A DNA stretch of 64,000 nt from Peribacillus frigoritolerans (GTDB taxonomy: Bacteria > Bacillota > Bacilli > Bacillales > DSM-1321): assembly GCF_030676415.1 (NCBI RefSeq), contig NZ_JAUUTW010000020.1, forward strand, positions 1 to 64,000, read 5' to 3'. The notes below the pieces were generated by a model. It searched no databases and was not told the origin of the DNA. It was given only the letters and a program-made list of their open reading frames with translations. Shown here one piece after another: positions 1 to 9,098 of the stretch; the stretch's first letter is position 1, and each line of letters opens with the position of its first letter. Position numbers and translations under genes: made by a program.

Positions 1-120
1 GAAAGCCGAGGAGGCTCCCCGACCGCCCGCGGAAAGCGAGTGCCTGGAGTGGAAATCAACGTCCAAATTGTACAAGCCATAAAAATAGACAAACTCGATT
101 TTCATCGAGTTTGTCTACAG
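1..120 (-). repeat. IS1182-type element end, inverted copy of 12972-13091
   Basis: The reverse complement of these 120 bases matches 12972-13091 with one difference seen. It contains a 14-bp perfect hairpin (86-117, stem TAGACAAACTCGAT) and the GC-rich stretch that, at the other copy, leads into an IS1182-family transposase start. The window begins inside the repeat, so the transposase itself, if present, lies to the left. Confidence 0.8.
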
Positions 121-254
121 TCTGAAGCACCCTTCAAAGGATGCTTTAACATATTATTAACTAAATGGTAAAATCGAGCTCGGATTTAATTATTCCAATG
201 GCGCCCGTTTGTTGAAGTTCATTACTTAAACTTTACTTAAGCTTCCGCATGTTT

Positions 255-758
255 TTAAAGTGGTGGATTTTGCACACCTAGATGAATCCAATCTTCTTTT
301 GGCGGTCCATAAACACCAGAAGGTTTTATTCCTGCTTGACGCATCAGAATCGTAACTTGTCCGCGATGATGAACAATATGCTTGATTAGCCCCATAAGGA
401 TGGAAGCATTTGTTTCCTGTCTTCCAAACGCTTCTTGTATTTGCTCTAGGGATTCATCTGTCCATTGATGTTCAATAATTTCGGCTGCGTGAGAACTTAC
501 ATTTTTAAAAGTGATAGCAATTTCCTGGGCTGAAGATGGAACGTTTTCCGAACTTTCTATCCGGTCTATCTTTAACCCGAAATGAGCTAGATAATCTGGA
601 ATGCTCGTGGTGAAATGCCACGCAATTCTTCCTAAAGTGCGACCTTCAGGATAAACTTGTTGTTCTAATGAATCATCAGTCAAACGATCCAAAACATTTT
701 GAGTCAGTATGGCTTCTTTATTCCATTCTTTAATAAAATCTGAAATTGTAATATACAT
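255..758 (-). CDS. DinB-family metal-binding protein
   Basis: This 167-residue protein has the size and four-helix character of the DinB/YfiT-like family, whose members bind a divalent metal through three histidines and often act as thiol-dependent transferases or stress proteins. Histidines that fit the triad are H48 (in AWHF) and the HxxxH pair H127/H131. The ATG is preceded by GGGAGG at a normal distance. It stands alone: the left neighbour is the IS1182-type repeat and the right neighbour is a MerR gene on the opposite strand. The substrate cannot be read from sequence. A second, clearly different DinB protein lies at 41450-41965. Confidence 0.8.
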   Translation of the reverse strand: MYITISDFIKEWNKEAILTQNVLDRLTDDSLEQQVYPEGRTLGRIAWHFTTSIPDYLAHFGLKIDRIESSENVPSSAQEIAITFKNVSSHAAEIIEHQWTDESLEQIQEAFGRQETNASILMGLIKHIVHHRGQVTILMRQAGIKPSGVYGPPKEDWIHLGVQNPPL

Positions 759-1235
759 ATAATGCCTCCCCTATTTCGATAGATAATTACTTACTCAAAG
801 CACATTATAAAACATATGTTCCCTCATTACAAATTCCTTATTAAGTTGAAATAAATAATATCCGTTCTAACCAGTTGAATTTGAAAGTAAACTTTTAGTC
901 TTCTTAACCATCATTGACTTTATGTATAAATTGTTGTTAAAACACTTTTGTCCAATTGGCAAACCTTCAGAAATTCCGTTTGCTTTTACTTTGTCCTGTG
1001 CCTCCTGAAAGTAAACAATTTTTGGTATTCCCATCCTTCAAGAGTTGAAATGGATAACCTAGGTCCATAAAAATGCAGACACAAGCTTTCCTTCCATTAT
1101 TCGACTTAAACCTGGAAGTGCAATGCTCTACGAATCATCCTACTACTAGCTATACACAACCAGAATCAGTACTTATAATAAGGGTAATCATGTTATTAAT
1201 ATATATAAATTCAGTGTTGGTTAGGAGAAAAAGCC
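759..1235. other. Divergent intergenic region, no gene seen
   Basis: About 480 AT-rich bases separate the divergent DinB and MerR genes. I see no ORF with a ribosome site and no clear operator. The promoters of both genes must lie here. TTAGGAGA just before 1236 is the ribosome site of the MerR gene. Confidence 0.5.
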
Positions 1236-2099
1236 ATGCAAAATAAGCTGAGTATAGGGGAAATGGCGAAGTTGCGAAGCGTAACGGTAGATACATTGCG
1301 TCATTACGATAAAATTGGATTGCTAAAGCCTTATCATATTGACCCCGAAACTGGCTATCGTTATTACTCCATTTCCCAGTATGAAGTTCTCGGAACGATA
1401 AAAGAATTAAGGAGAATTGGGTTTTCCTTAGGGGAAATCAAGCAATTCCTTACGAATCGCAATGTCAAAAAATCGGTTCAATCACTTAAAGAATCAATGG
1501 CCAATATACAGGAAGAAATTAAGAAATTGCAAGATATCCATAATATATTGTTGACCCGATTATACAATATTGAACATTTCACAGACAGTTACAGGAATTC
1601 GGATATCGTGATAAAACAATTTGAAGAACGGGAATACATCCAGCTAGCCAGGTCGGTAAGTTGGGAGGATACAGAAAGTCTTTATCTAGGATTTTTGGAG
1701 CTCGAAAACAGGATTGGTGGAACCATACCTGCACTGGCCAGCAATAAATTTGGAGATTTCATCAATAAAGAGTACTTTGATAAAATTCGTCAATCATCTG
1801 ACTTTTCCGGTAACCTAGGTGCCTATCAATCTCAATTATTCATTCTTGTTCAGGATGGAGAGTCCGAGCAACCAACCCAAAAAATTGAAAAAGGGCAATT
1901 TTTATGTTCCTACTATGGAGGGCTCACAAGGGAGAAAATGTTAAGCCAGCTAAAAAAGCTGCTCCATCATTGCGATACTCATGGCTATGTTATTACCGGT
2001 GATGCCTTTCGAATTATGCAGGTTGACATTTCTTTGACCGATCAATATGATGAAGCTTTTTATGAAATACAAATTCCGATTCAAGATAAAGTAAACTAG
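1236..2099 (+). CDS. MerR-family transcriptional regulator with effector-binding domain
   Basis: The 287-residue protein opens with a typical MerR winged helix (IGEMAKL, then TLRHYDKIGLLKP and GYRYYS at residues 7-45), a long coiled-coil dimerisation helix (about 75-115) and a C-terminal GyrI-like ligand domain of about 150 residues. This is the architecture of BmrR/BltR-type regulators, which sense small hydrophobic molecules and activate efflux or catabolic genes by untwisting a promoter with an over-long spacer. Such a promoter is found immediately downstream at 2164-2194, past the terminator, so the likely target is the operon that starts there. TTAGGAGA gives a good ribosome site. Confidence 0.85.
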   Translation: MQNKLSIGEMAKLRSVTVDTLRHYDKIGLLKPYHIDPETGYRYYSISQYEVLGTIKELRRIGFSLGEIKQFLTNRNVKKSVQSLKESMANIQEEIKKLQDIHNILLTRLYNIEHFTDSYRNSDIVIKQFEEREYIQLARSVSWEDTESLYLGFLELENRIGGTIPALASNKFGDFINKEYFDKIRQSSDFSGNLGAYQSQLFILVQDGESEQPTQKIEKGQFLCSYYGGLTREKMLSQLKKLLHHCDTHGYVITGDAFRIMQVDISLTDQYDEAFYEIQIPIQDKVN

Positions 2100-2106
2100 C
2101 AGTAAG

Positions 2107-2150
2107 CAGCCTTTGAAATGAAAGTATTATCATTTCAAGGCTGTTTTTTT
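2107..2150 (+). terminator. Rho-independent terminator of the MerR gene
   Basis: CAGCCTTTGAAATG pairs with CATTTCAAGGCTG (one bulged base) and is followed by a run of eight T. Confidence 0.85.
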
Positions 2151-2163
2151 TGTATGGTAACTG

Positions 2164-2194
2164 TTTACTCTGGTGTTAGACGAGACTTTATAAT
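2164..2194 (+). promoter_or_regulatory. Candidate MerR-activated promoter, 19-bp spacer
   Basis: TTTACT (2164-2169) and TATAAT (2189-2194) are separated by 19 bp instead of the usual 17. The spacer region carries an imperfect dyad, ACTCTGGTG...GACGAGACT. Over-long spacers with a dyad are the hallmark of MerR-family target promoters. Position right after the MerR gene supports the link, which remains inference. Confidence 0.6.
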
Positions 2195-2333
2195 GGATGT
2201 ATACATACTGAATGGAGTGATGCTTACCTAAATTAAAACAGCAAGGCATTATTTGAAAATATCATTATGTTCTAAGGAGTGATGCCATTTATTAAAAAGT
2301 TTAAAATCAAAAAAAGACAAGGCCCTTACAATT

Positions 2334-2528
2334 TTGTTCCTTGCCTTTTACTACTCTTCATTACCAATTCCTCTATGCGGCCTATTAGAGACAGCTTTCT
2401 TAGTAATTAAAAACGGAATTTTGAGAACGGTTACAAACCATTCAGCGATAGCTGAAGCAGTTGCCATTCAATTATGCACAATACTTTTCATGTTGGTTAT
2501 TGTCAAAAACAAGCCCATAAAGGAATAA
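2334..2528 (+). CDS. Small hydrophobic two-helix protein, start uncertain
   Basis: A 64-codon frame opening with TTG encodes two hydrophobic segments (about residues 1-28 and 42-58) ending in a basic tail. The frame is open back to 2283 and a ribosome-site-like AAGGAG lies at 2273-2278, but no ATG, GTG or TTG stands at the right distance from it in this frame. Either the start was mutated or a rare start is used. It would be the first gene behind the MerR-type promoter. I do not recognise the family and it may be a remnant. Confidence 0.3.
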   Translation: MFLAFYYSSLPIPLCGLLETAFLVIKNGILRTVTNHSAIAEAVAIQLCTILFMLVIVKNKPIKE

Positions 2529-2657
2529 CTTTTCCATTACCAGATATTAATAGAATTTCATATGTAGAATTCTGAATAATCTGATTTATATCGGGATATG
2601 CAGCAATAAATTTTAACTACCGATCGTTAGCCAAAAAATCACAAGGAGGATTGATTG

Positions 2658-4001
2658 ATGGAATATACGAATTCAGCAACTCTTAAACGTACTCTTACTT
2701 TGAAGTATGTCGTTTTTTTCGGATTGGCTTTCATGGCGCCAAAAACGTTTTTCTCAACATATGGGGTTGCTGTACACAGCACCAACGGGATGATGCCAAC
2801 GGCTTATGCCATTGCTTTAGTTGTCATGTTATTTACAGCTTATAGCTATGTTCAATTAGTGAAAGCGTTTCCGAACGCAGGGGCAGCATATACGTTTACT
2901 CAAAAATCAATAAGTCCACATATTGGGTTTATCGTTGGTTGGACAATCATCATTGATTATATTTTTAGCCCGATGATCAGCGCCCTAATCGTAGGAATTT
3001 CACTGAAAGCTTATTTTCCATCCATTCCGATGTTTGTTTGGATCATTTTATTTATTGTGATTATTACGACTGTCAACATCCTTGGCATTAAATTAGCGGC
3101 GAAACTTAATATGTATATGCTTTTCTTGCAATTTTTATTGTTTGTACTATTTTTTATTTTGTCCATTAAAGGGCTTCTTGCAGGAAAAGGAACAGGGACA
3201 TTATTTTCCACCGTTCCCTTTTATGATCCTGAAATTAGCGTACCTACTCTTCTATCCGTCATACCTATTCTATGTTTTAGCTTTTTAGGCTTTGATGCAG
3301 TAACTACATTGTCAGAAGAGACGAAGAATCCTACGAAAACGTTGCCAAAAGCGATCTATTACATAACGATGATTGGCGGACTTTTATTTATTACAGGTTC
3401 TTATTTTGCACAACTAATATTTCCGGAGTTTCATTCTTTCAATAACCCTGAATCCGCCTATTTAGAGATCGCGATGTATATCGGCGGAAACATTTTTGTG
3501 AGCTTCTTTGTAGCAGTAGGGCTAACATCCACTACTGCTTCAGCCGTTGCATCGGGAACGAGCGCCTCTCGTATTTTGTATGCGATGGGAAGGGAAAATG
3601 TATTGCCGAAAAAAATCTTCGGCTATCTATCCCCAAAATACCGGACACCAGTGTTCAATATTTTACTCATTGGTGTGGTTGCGTTAAGTGCTCTTTTCTT
3701 AAATCTAACGACTGCCGTATCGCTTATTAGTTTTGGAGCGTTATTTGCCTTTTTCTTTGTGAATCTTTCGGTTGTTTCTTACTATTTTATCCAACAGAAA
3801 CAGAGGTCTTTTAAAGGAACGATTCAATTTTTGATTATCCCGCTTATTGGTGCAGCACTAATTGGATTGTTTTTTATAAACTTAGATATACATTCACTAA
3901 TCCTAGGTGGAACTTGGCTTTTTGTCGGATTTATCTACCTATTAAACTTAACAAAAATGTTTAGACAGCCGCCTCCTGAGCTTGCCTTTGAAGAAGCTTA
4001 A
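2658..4001 (+). CDS. APC-superfamily amino acid/polyamine permease, copy 1
   Basis: This is a roughly 447-residue, twelve-helix transporter of the amino acid-polyamine-organocation superfamily. The FLGFDAVTTLSEETKNP segment in the middle is characteristic of PuuP/YcaM-like permeases, so an amine or amino acid is the likely substrate. The ATG at 2658 is chosen because AGGAGG lies 8 bases upstream; TTG at 2655 is also open. The gene is followed after about 30 bases by an amidohydrolase, and the same pair is repeated at 5746-8761, where the permease is clearly homologous along its whole length with an identical C-terminal KMFRQPPPEL motif. It probably imports the substrate of the adjacent hydrolase. 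Confidence 0.85.
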   Translation: MEYTNSATLKRTLTLKYVVFFGLAFMAPKTFFSTYGVAVHSTNGMMPTAYAIALVVMLFTAYSYVQLVKAFPNAGAAYTFTQKSISPHIGFIVGWTIIIDYIFSPMISALIVGISLKAYFPSIPMFVWIILFIVIITTVNILGIKLAAKLNMYMLFLQFLLFVLFFILSIKGLLAGKGTGTLFSTVPFYDPEISVPTLLSVIPILCFSFLGFDAVTTLSEETKNPTKTLPKAIYYITMIGGLLFITGSYFAQLIFPEFHSFNNPESAYLEIAMYIGGNIFVSFFVAVGLTSTTASAVASGTSASRILYAMGRENVLPKKIFGYLSPKYRTPVFNILLIGVVALSALFLNLTTAVSLISFGALFAFFFVNLSVVSYYFIQQKQRSFKGTIQFLIIPLIGAALIGLFFINLDIHSLILGGTWLFVGFIYLLNLTKMFRQPPPELAFEEA

Positions 4002-4034
4002 TTATAGAGCCATAAAAGAAGGGAATGATTGATG

Positions 4035-5645
4035 ATGAGTCAACAACTAGCTGACTTAATTATTTCAAGTAATACTGTTTTTACAGGTCTTTCCGATCAA
4101 CCTGAACCCGCTTCTATTGCGATTAAGGACAACAAAATTGTTGCGATTGGTTCTGAGGAAGAAATTAAACACTACGCAGGTGAGCACACGAAAATCTATC
4201 AGTTTAAAGACCAATTAATATTGCCAGGATTCCATGATTTCCATCTTCATATTATGCAAGGTGCCGTTGCCCTCAATAGTGTCAATCTGTTCGCGGCTCG
4301 TTCAGAAGATGAAGCGCTAGAAATGATTAGCGAATTCGCCGAATCAAAACCAGAAAATCAATGGGTAATCGGATTTACATGGGATGCAGGTTATTGGGAT
4401 ACACAACAATTACCGACTCGGCATTCATTGGATCGCATTCTTCCTGATCGTCCAGTACTCATGTTTCACGCTGAAGGCCATTATGCATGGGTGAATACGA
4501 AAGCATTGGAGATTGCAAATATTACTCTTAATACGGAAAATCCTTCTTATGGCATTATTGATAGAGACGAAAATGGAGAACCCAATGGTATTTTATATGA
4601 AAAAGCAATGGATGCTGTTATCCGTCATGCATTCAATTTTTCAAATGCACATAAGAATGAAATCTTCTCTAATTTCTTGGAACACGCATCAAGCTTAGGG
4701 GTAACCGCTGCCCATGACTTACATGGTTTAAAAACAATAGAATCTCTCGATGTTTTCAAAGAATTTGAAGAAAAAGGTAAATTAACAACGCGTATTCACT
4801 TATGGCCTGCTTTAAATGGCGATCTTGAGCACTCCAAACAATTGCGAGAGACTTATCAATCAGATAAACTCCGTGTGTCAGGATTGAAACAATTTATCGA
4901 TGGCGTCATTACCGCTCGCACAGCTTATTTACTCGAGCCTTATGCGGATCAACCAGAAACACGTGGTGAGACGTCTTTCCCTCCTGAAACGATCAAAAAA
5001 TGGGTCGTTGATGCCGATAATGAGGGCTTCAGCATTCGTTTTCATGCGATTGGAGATGGAGCGATTCGTCTTGCTTTAGATGCCTATGAGGAAGCGCAAC
5101 AGGCAAATGGTAAACGAGATTCACGGCATTCCGTCGAACACATTGAAGTGATTCATCCAGATGATATCCATCGTTTCAAAGAGCTTGGTGTAACTGCTTC
5201 GATGCAGCCAGACCACTTGGCGATGTCAGAAAGAGGAATTTACACCGAGCGAATTGGTACTGAACGTGAAAAGCATGTTTTCTCGATTAATGCATTGCAA
5301 AAAGCCGGAGCGAATTTGGCATTTGGTACGGACTTCCCGATTGATATCCTTAATCCGCTTCTACAAATCTATCGTGCAGTAACGAGAATCGACAGCAGCG
5401 GAAAAACGGTATGGCATCCACATGAACGCATCACACTAGCAGAAGCACTGAAAGCTTATACAGCCGGACCCGCTTACGGTGCATGTAGAGAGCAGGAATT
5501 AGGGACATTGGAAGTAGATAAGCTTGCAGATATTGTAGTCTTGGAGCGAAATCTCTTTGAAGTACACGTGGAAGAAATACCAGATACTAAGGTACTGTTA
5601 ACGATCGTGGATGGAAAAGCAGTTTATGATATTCTGGGGCATTAA
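4035..5645 (+). CDS. YtcJ-like metal-dependent amidohydrolase, copy 1
   Basis: The protein of about 536 residues is an amidohydrolase-superfamily enzyme of the YtcJ type. It shows the HDFHLH metal motif (near residue 70), the later FHAIGDGA and HSVEHIEV histidine motifs and the GTDFPID aspartate motif, which together form the TIM-barrel metal centre. Such enzymes hydrolyse C-N bonds of cyclic or acyl amides; the substrate is not known. Three starts (TTG 4029, ATG 4032, ATG 4035) follow GAAGGG; 4035 aligns with the start of the paralogue at 7130. A 78-base block (5348-5425) is identical to the paralogue while flanking DNA differs, suggesting gene conversion. Confidence 0.85.
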   Translation: MSQQLADLIISSNTVFTGLSDQPEPASIAIKDNKIVAIGSEEEIKHYAGEHTKIYQFKDQLILPGFHDFHLHIMQGAVALNSVNLFAARSEDEALEMISEFAESKPENQWVIGFTWDAGYWDTQQLPTRHSLDRILPDRPVLMFHAEGHYAWVNTKALEIANITLNTENPSYGIIDRDENGEPNGILYEKAMDAVIRHAFNFSNAHKNEIFSNFLEHASSLGVTAAHDLHGLKTIESLDVFKEFEEKGKLTTRIHLWPALNGDLEHSKQLRETYQSDKLRVSGLKQFIDGVITARTAYLLEPYADQPETRGETSFPPETIKKWVVDADNEGFSIRFHAIGDGAIRLALDAYEEAQQANGKRDSRHSVEHIEVIHPDDIHRFKELGVTASMQPDHLAMSERGIYTERIGTEREKHVFSINALQKAGANLAFGTDFPIDILNPLLQIYRAVTRIDSSGKTVWHPHERITLAEALKAYTAGPAYGACREQELGTLEVDKLADIVVLERNLFEVHVEEIPDTKVLLTIVDGKAVYDILGH

Positions 5646-5745
5646 TAAACGGCTTTAAATTAAAAAGCACCACTAAAGAGCGGCTTTATCACCTTACGTT
5701 TACTTTCAATATCGATGTAGCCATTTAAATCAGGGGGACTGATAT

Positions 5746-7086
5746 ATGAATACAAACTCACCAACTCTTAAACGTTCACTTCCATTAAAATATGTTGTGT
5801 TTTTTGGTTTGGCCTTTATGGCTCCAACTACTTTGTTTTCAACATATGGAGTTGCTGTTCATAGCACGAACGGGATGATTACTACTGCTTATATCGTTGC
5901 CTTTATCGTTATGTTATTTACAGCCTACAGCTATGCGCAAATGGTCAAAGCCTTTCCAAATGCGGGTGCAGCCTATACGTTTACGCAAAAGTCCCTAAGT
6001 CCTCACATTGGTTTTCTCGTAGGTTGGACCATCATACTGGATTATATGTTCAGTCCAATGATTAGTGCTCTATTGTTAGGAATTGCAATGAAGGCCTATT
6101 TCCCTATGATTCCTATGTACATTTGGATTATTCTCTTTATCGTCACGGTTACGATTATAAATATTCTTGGTATTAAGGTAGCGGCTAAGCTTAATATGGG
6201 GCTTCTATTCTTGCAATTCGGAACACTTGCGTTGTTCACCATTTTTTCAATAAAGGGGCTTTTAAATGGTCAAGGTGCAGGAACGCTTTTTTCGATCCTT
6301 CCGTTTATTGATTCAAATATAAATATGCCGGGCTTCATGTCCATAATCCCTATTTTATGCTTTTCCTTTTTAGGGTTTGATGCAGTAACAACACTTTCTG
6401 AAGAAACGAAAAACCCTCGAAAATCTATACCTAGGGCTATTTATCTTGTAACAATCATTGGTGGATTATATTATTTTATTGGTTCTTACTTTTTACAGCT
6501 TGTCTGGCCTGACTACCAATCATTTAAAGCCCCGGAAGCTGCCTATATGGAAATTGCAATGTATATCGGGGGTAACTTTTTGATAAGTTATATCCTTGCT
6601 GAAGGAATTATGTCAAGTTTTTCATCAGCTATTGCGTCAGGAACAAGTGCTTCACGCATTTTATTTGCAATGGGACGTGAACGAGTACTTCCTGCCAAAA
6701 TATTTGGATATCTTTCTCCTAAATATCGCACACCTGTCTTCAACATATTAATTATAGGAGGCGTTGCTTTAAGCGCACTTTTCTTAAGCCTTACAACTGC
6801 CGTATCTCTTATAAATTTTGGTGCATTATTCGCTTTTACTTTCGTTAATCTTTCGGTTATCGCTCACTATTATTTCCGAAAAAAGCAGCGTTCCTTAATG
6901 GGGACAATTCGGTACCTTATAATTCCGTTAATTGGTGCTTCTCTTACAGGATTTTTTTGGATAAAGTTAGACATCTACTCGTTAATACTAGGAGGAACTT
7001 GGTTTGCGATCGGATTTGTATACCTTCTTAACCTTACGAAAATGTTTAGACAACCGCCTCCTGAGCTTGCCATTGAACAAGCTTAA
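5746..7086 (+). CDS. APC-superfamily permease, copy 2
   Basis: This 446-residue permease is the paralogue of the one at 2658-4001, with the same PuuP-like FLGFDAVTTLSEETKNP segment, the same GTSASRIL motif in a later helix and the same C-terminal end. It opens with ATG after a GGGGGA site. The 100 bases between the first amidohydrolase and this gene contain no strong terminator, so all four genes may be co-transcribed. Amino acid differences cluster in membrane helices, for example VAVGLTSTTASAV versus LAEGIMSSFSSAI, so the two transporters may differ in substrate. Confidence 0.85.
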   Translation: MNTNSPTLKRSLPLKYVVFFGLAFMAPTTLFSTYGVAVHSTNGMITTAYIVAFIVMLFTAYSYAQMVKAFPNAGAAYTFTQKSLSPHIGFLVGWTIILDYMFSPMISALLLGIAMKAYFPMIPMYIWIILFIVTVTIINILGIKVAAKLNMGLLFLQFGTLALFTIFSIKGLLNGQGAGTLFSILPFIDSNINMPGFMSIIPILCFSFLGFDAVTTLSEETKNPRKSIPRAIYLVTIIGGLYYFIGSYFLQLVWPDYQSFKAPEAAYMEIAMYIGGNFLISYILAEGIMSSFSSAIASGTSASRILFAMGRERVLPAKIFGYLSPKYRTPVFNILIIGGVALSALFLSLTTAVSLINFGALFAFTFVNLSVIAHYYFRKKQRSLMGTIRYLIIPLIGASLTGFFWIKLDIYSLILGGTWFAIGFVYLLNLTKMFRQPPPELAIEQA

Positions 7087-7129
7087 TAATAAGGAAGCTA
7101 CTCTAAAGAAGTGAAAGGAATGATAGATA

Positions 7130-8761
7130 ATGAATCAACAACTAGCTGATGTAATTATTTCAAGTAATGCTGTATTTACAGGTCATTATGATCAACCGGA
7201 GCCCGCCTCAATTGCGATTAAGGACAACAAAATCATTGCGATTGGTTCTGAGGAGGAGGTTAAACCTTATTCAGGCGAGTATACGAAAATCTATCAATTT
7301 AATGACCAATTAATTATACCGGGTTTTCATGATTTCCATCTTCACATGATGGATGGAGCTGTTTCGATGAATAGCGCCAATTTATTCCCAGCTCGTTCAG
7401 AAGAAGAAGCGTTAGAAATGATTCGTAAATTTGCCGAATCACGCTCGGAAGATCCATGGATAATCGGCTCTTCATGGGATGCAGGATATTGGGATACGCA
7501 GCAATTACCGAATCGATATTCATTGGACCGTATTCTCCCCGACCGTCCGGTGCTTATGTTTCACGCCGAAGGTCATTACGCATGGGTAAATTCAAAGGCA
7601 CTTGAAATCGCTAATATTACCCGTCATACGGAAAACCCTTCGTATGGAATGATTGGAAAAGACGAAAATGGAGAACCTAATGGTCTTTTATACGAAAAAG
7701 CAATGGACGCGGTTATCCTCCATGCCTATGATTTTACAAAAGAACAAAAGAGAGATCTTTTCACGAATTTCCTCACTCATGCGGCTAGTTTAGGAGTAAC
7801 ATCCGTCCACGACTTATTCGCAATAGAAGCATTGGAAAAGATTAATGATTATGATGTTTTCAAAGAATTTGAAGACAATGGAGATTTAACAGCCCGTATT
7901 CATTTATGGCCAGCTTTAAATGGCAATCTTGAACGTGTCAAACAATTGCGAGATACGTATCAATCGGATAAACTTCGTGTGTCAGGACTTAAACAATTTA
8001 TCGATGGCGTCATTACAGCCCGTACCGCTTATTTACTTGAACCTTATGCTGATCAACCGAAAACACGAGGTGAATCATCGTTCCCTCCTGAAACAATCAA
8101 AAAATGGGTCGTTGATGCTGATAAGGAAGGCTTCAGCATTCGTTTTCATGCCATTGGCGACGGAGCGGTTCGCCTTGCTTTAGATGCCTATGAGGAAGCC
8201 CAAAAGACAAACGGTAAACGAGATTCGCGTCATTCTGTTGAACACATTGAAGTGATCCATCCGGATGATGTTCATCGTTTCAAAGAGCTAGGCGTCACTG
8301 CTTCAATGCAGCCGGATCACTTTGCTATGTCCGAAAGAGGTGTTTACACCGAGCGCATTGGTACTGAACGAGAAAAGCATGTTTTCTCGATTAATACATT
8401 GAAAGAGGCCGGAGCGAAATTGGCATTCGGAACGGACTTCCCAATCGATACCCTTAATCCGCTTCTACAAATCTATCGTGCAGTAACGAGAATCGACAGC
8501 AGCGGAAAAACGGTATGGCATCCACATGAGCGCATCACACTTGCCGAAGCATTGAAAGCTTATACAGCCGGATCCGCTTATGGTACATTTAGAGAGGAAG
8601 AACTGGGTACATTAGAAGTAGGAAAACTTGCAGATATCATAGTATTAGAACGAAATCTCTTTGAAGTACCCATGGAGGAAATTCCTAATACAAAGGTACA
8701 GCTAACGATCGTTGATGGAAAAGTTGTTTTTGATCATACGACGTCTTTAATCGAAAAGTAA
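7130..8761 (+). CDS. YtcJ-like metal-dependent amidohydrolase, copy 2
   Basis: This 543-residue enzyme is the paralogue of 4035-5645 and keeps every metal-site motif: HDFHLH, FHAIGDGA, HSVEHIEV and GTDFPID. The ATG follows AAAGGAA at normal distance. It ends the permease-hydrolase cassette and is followed at once by a strong terminator. The active-site regions of the two copies are almost the same, whereas the region near residues 30-115 and the C-terminus differ more, which fits related but not identical substrates. Confidence 0.85.
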   Translation: MNQQLADVIISSNAVFTGHYDQPEPASIAIKDNKIIAIGSEEEVKPYSGEYTKIYQFNDQLIIPGFHDFHLHMMDGAVSMNSANLFPARSEEEALEMIRKFAESRSEDPWIIGSSWDAGYWDTQQLPNRYSLDRILPDRPVLMFHAEGHYAWVNSKALEIANITRHTENPSYGMIGKDENGEPNGLLYEKAMDAVILHAYDFTKEQKRDLFTNFLTHAASLGVTSVHDLFAIEALEKINDYDVFKEFEDNGDLTARIHLWPALNGNLERVKQLRDTYQSDKLRVSGLKQFIDGVITARTAYLLEPYADQPKTRGESSFPPETIKKWVVDADKEGFSIRFHAIGDGAVRLALDAYEEAQKTNGKRDSRHSVEHIEVIHPDDVHRFKELGVTASMQPDHFAMSERGVYTERIGTEREKHVFSINTLKEAGAKLAFGTDFPIDTLNPLLQIYRAVTRIDSSGKTVWHPHERITLAEALKAYTAGSAYGTFREEELGTLEVGKLADIIVLERNLFEVPMEEIPNTKVQLTIVDGKVVFDHTTSLIEK

Positions 8762-8771
8762 TATAATTATT

Positions 8772-8806
8772 AAAAGAGGATCCTACAACTGTAGAATCCT
8801 CTTTTG
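8772..8806 (+). terminator. Terminator closing the permease-amidohydrolase cassette
   Basis: AAAGAGGATCCTACA pairs with TGTAGAATCCTCTTT (one mismatch) around a short loop, ending in TTTTG. Confidence 0.85.
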
Positions 8807-9098
8807 TCCATGGACAATAGTCTATTCCGCTACCAATACGTGAGCACATGGGGAACCGGCTCCATAATCAAATAGTTTTCTGTGCTCTCCCCTTGACCAT
8901 TATTTCAGTTAAATTCCATCAAGACGCAATAACCATGTCTACTTTATTGAAAAAAAGTGGGAATTAGGCTACATGCATATTAAATATAGGAAGAATCGTT
9001 TAGAATACCCCATTACTTCTGTTGTCTTGGCATTTGAGCTATGCAAATGAGCAAGCTTTTCTCCACTTTAACATTAGAATTTATAATATAATAACATT

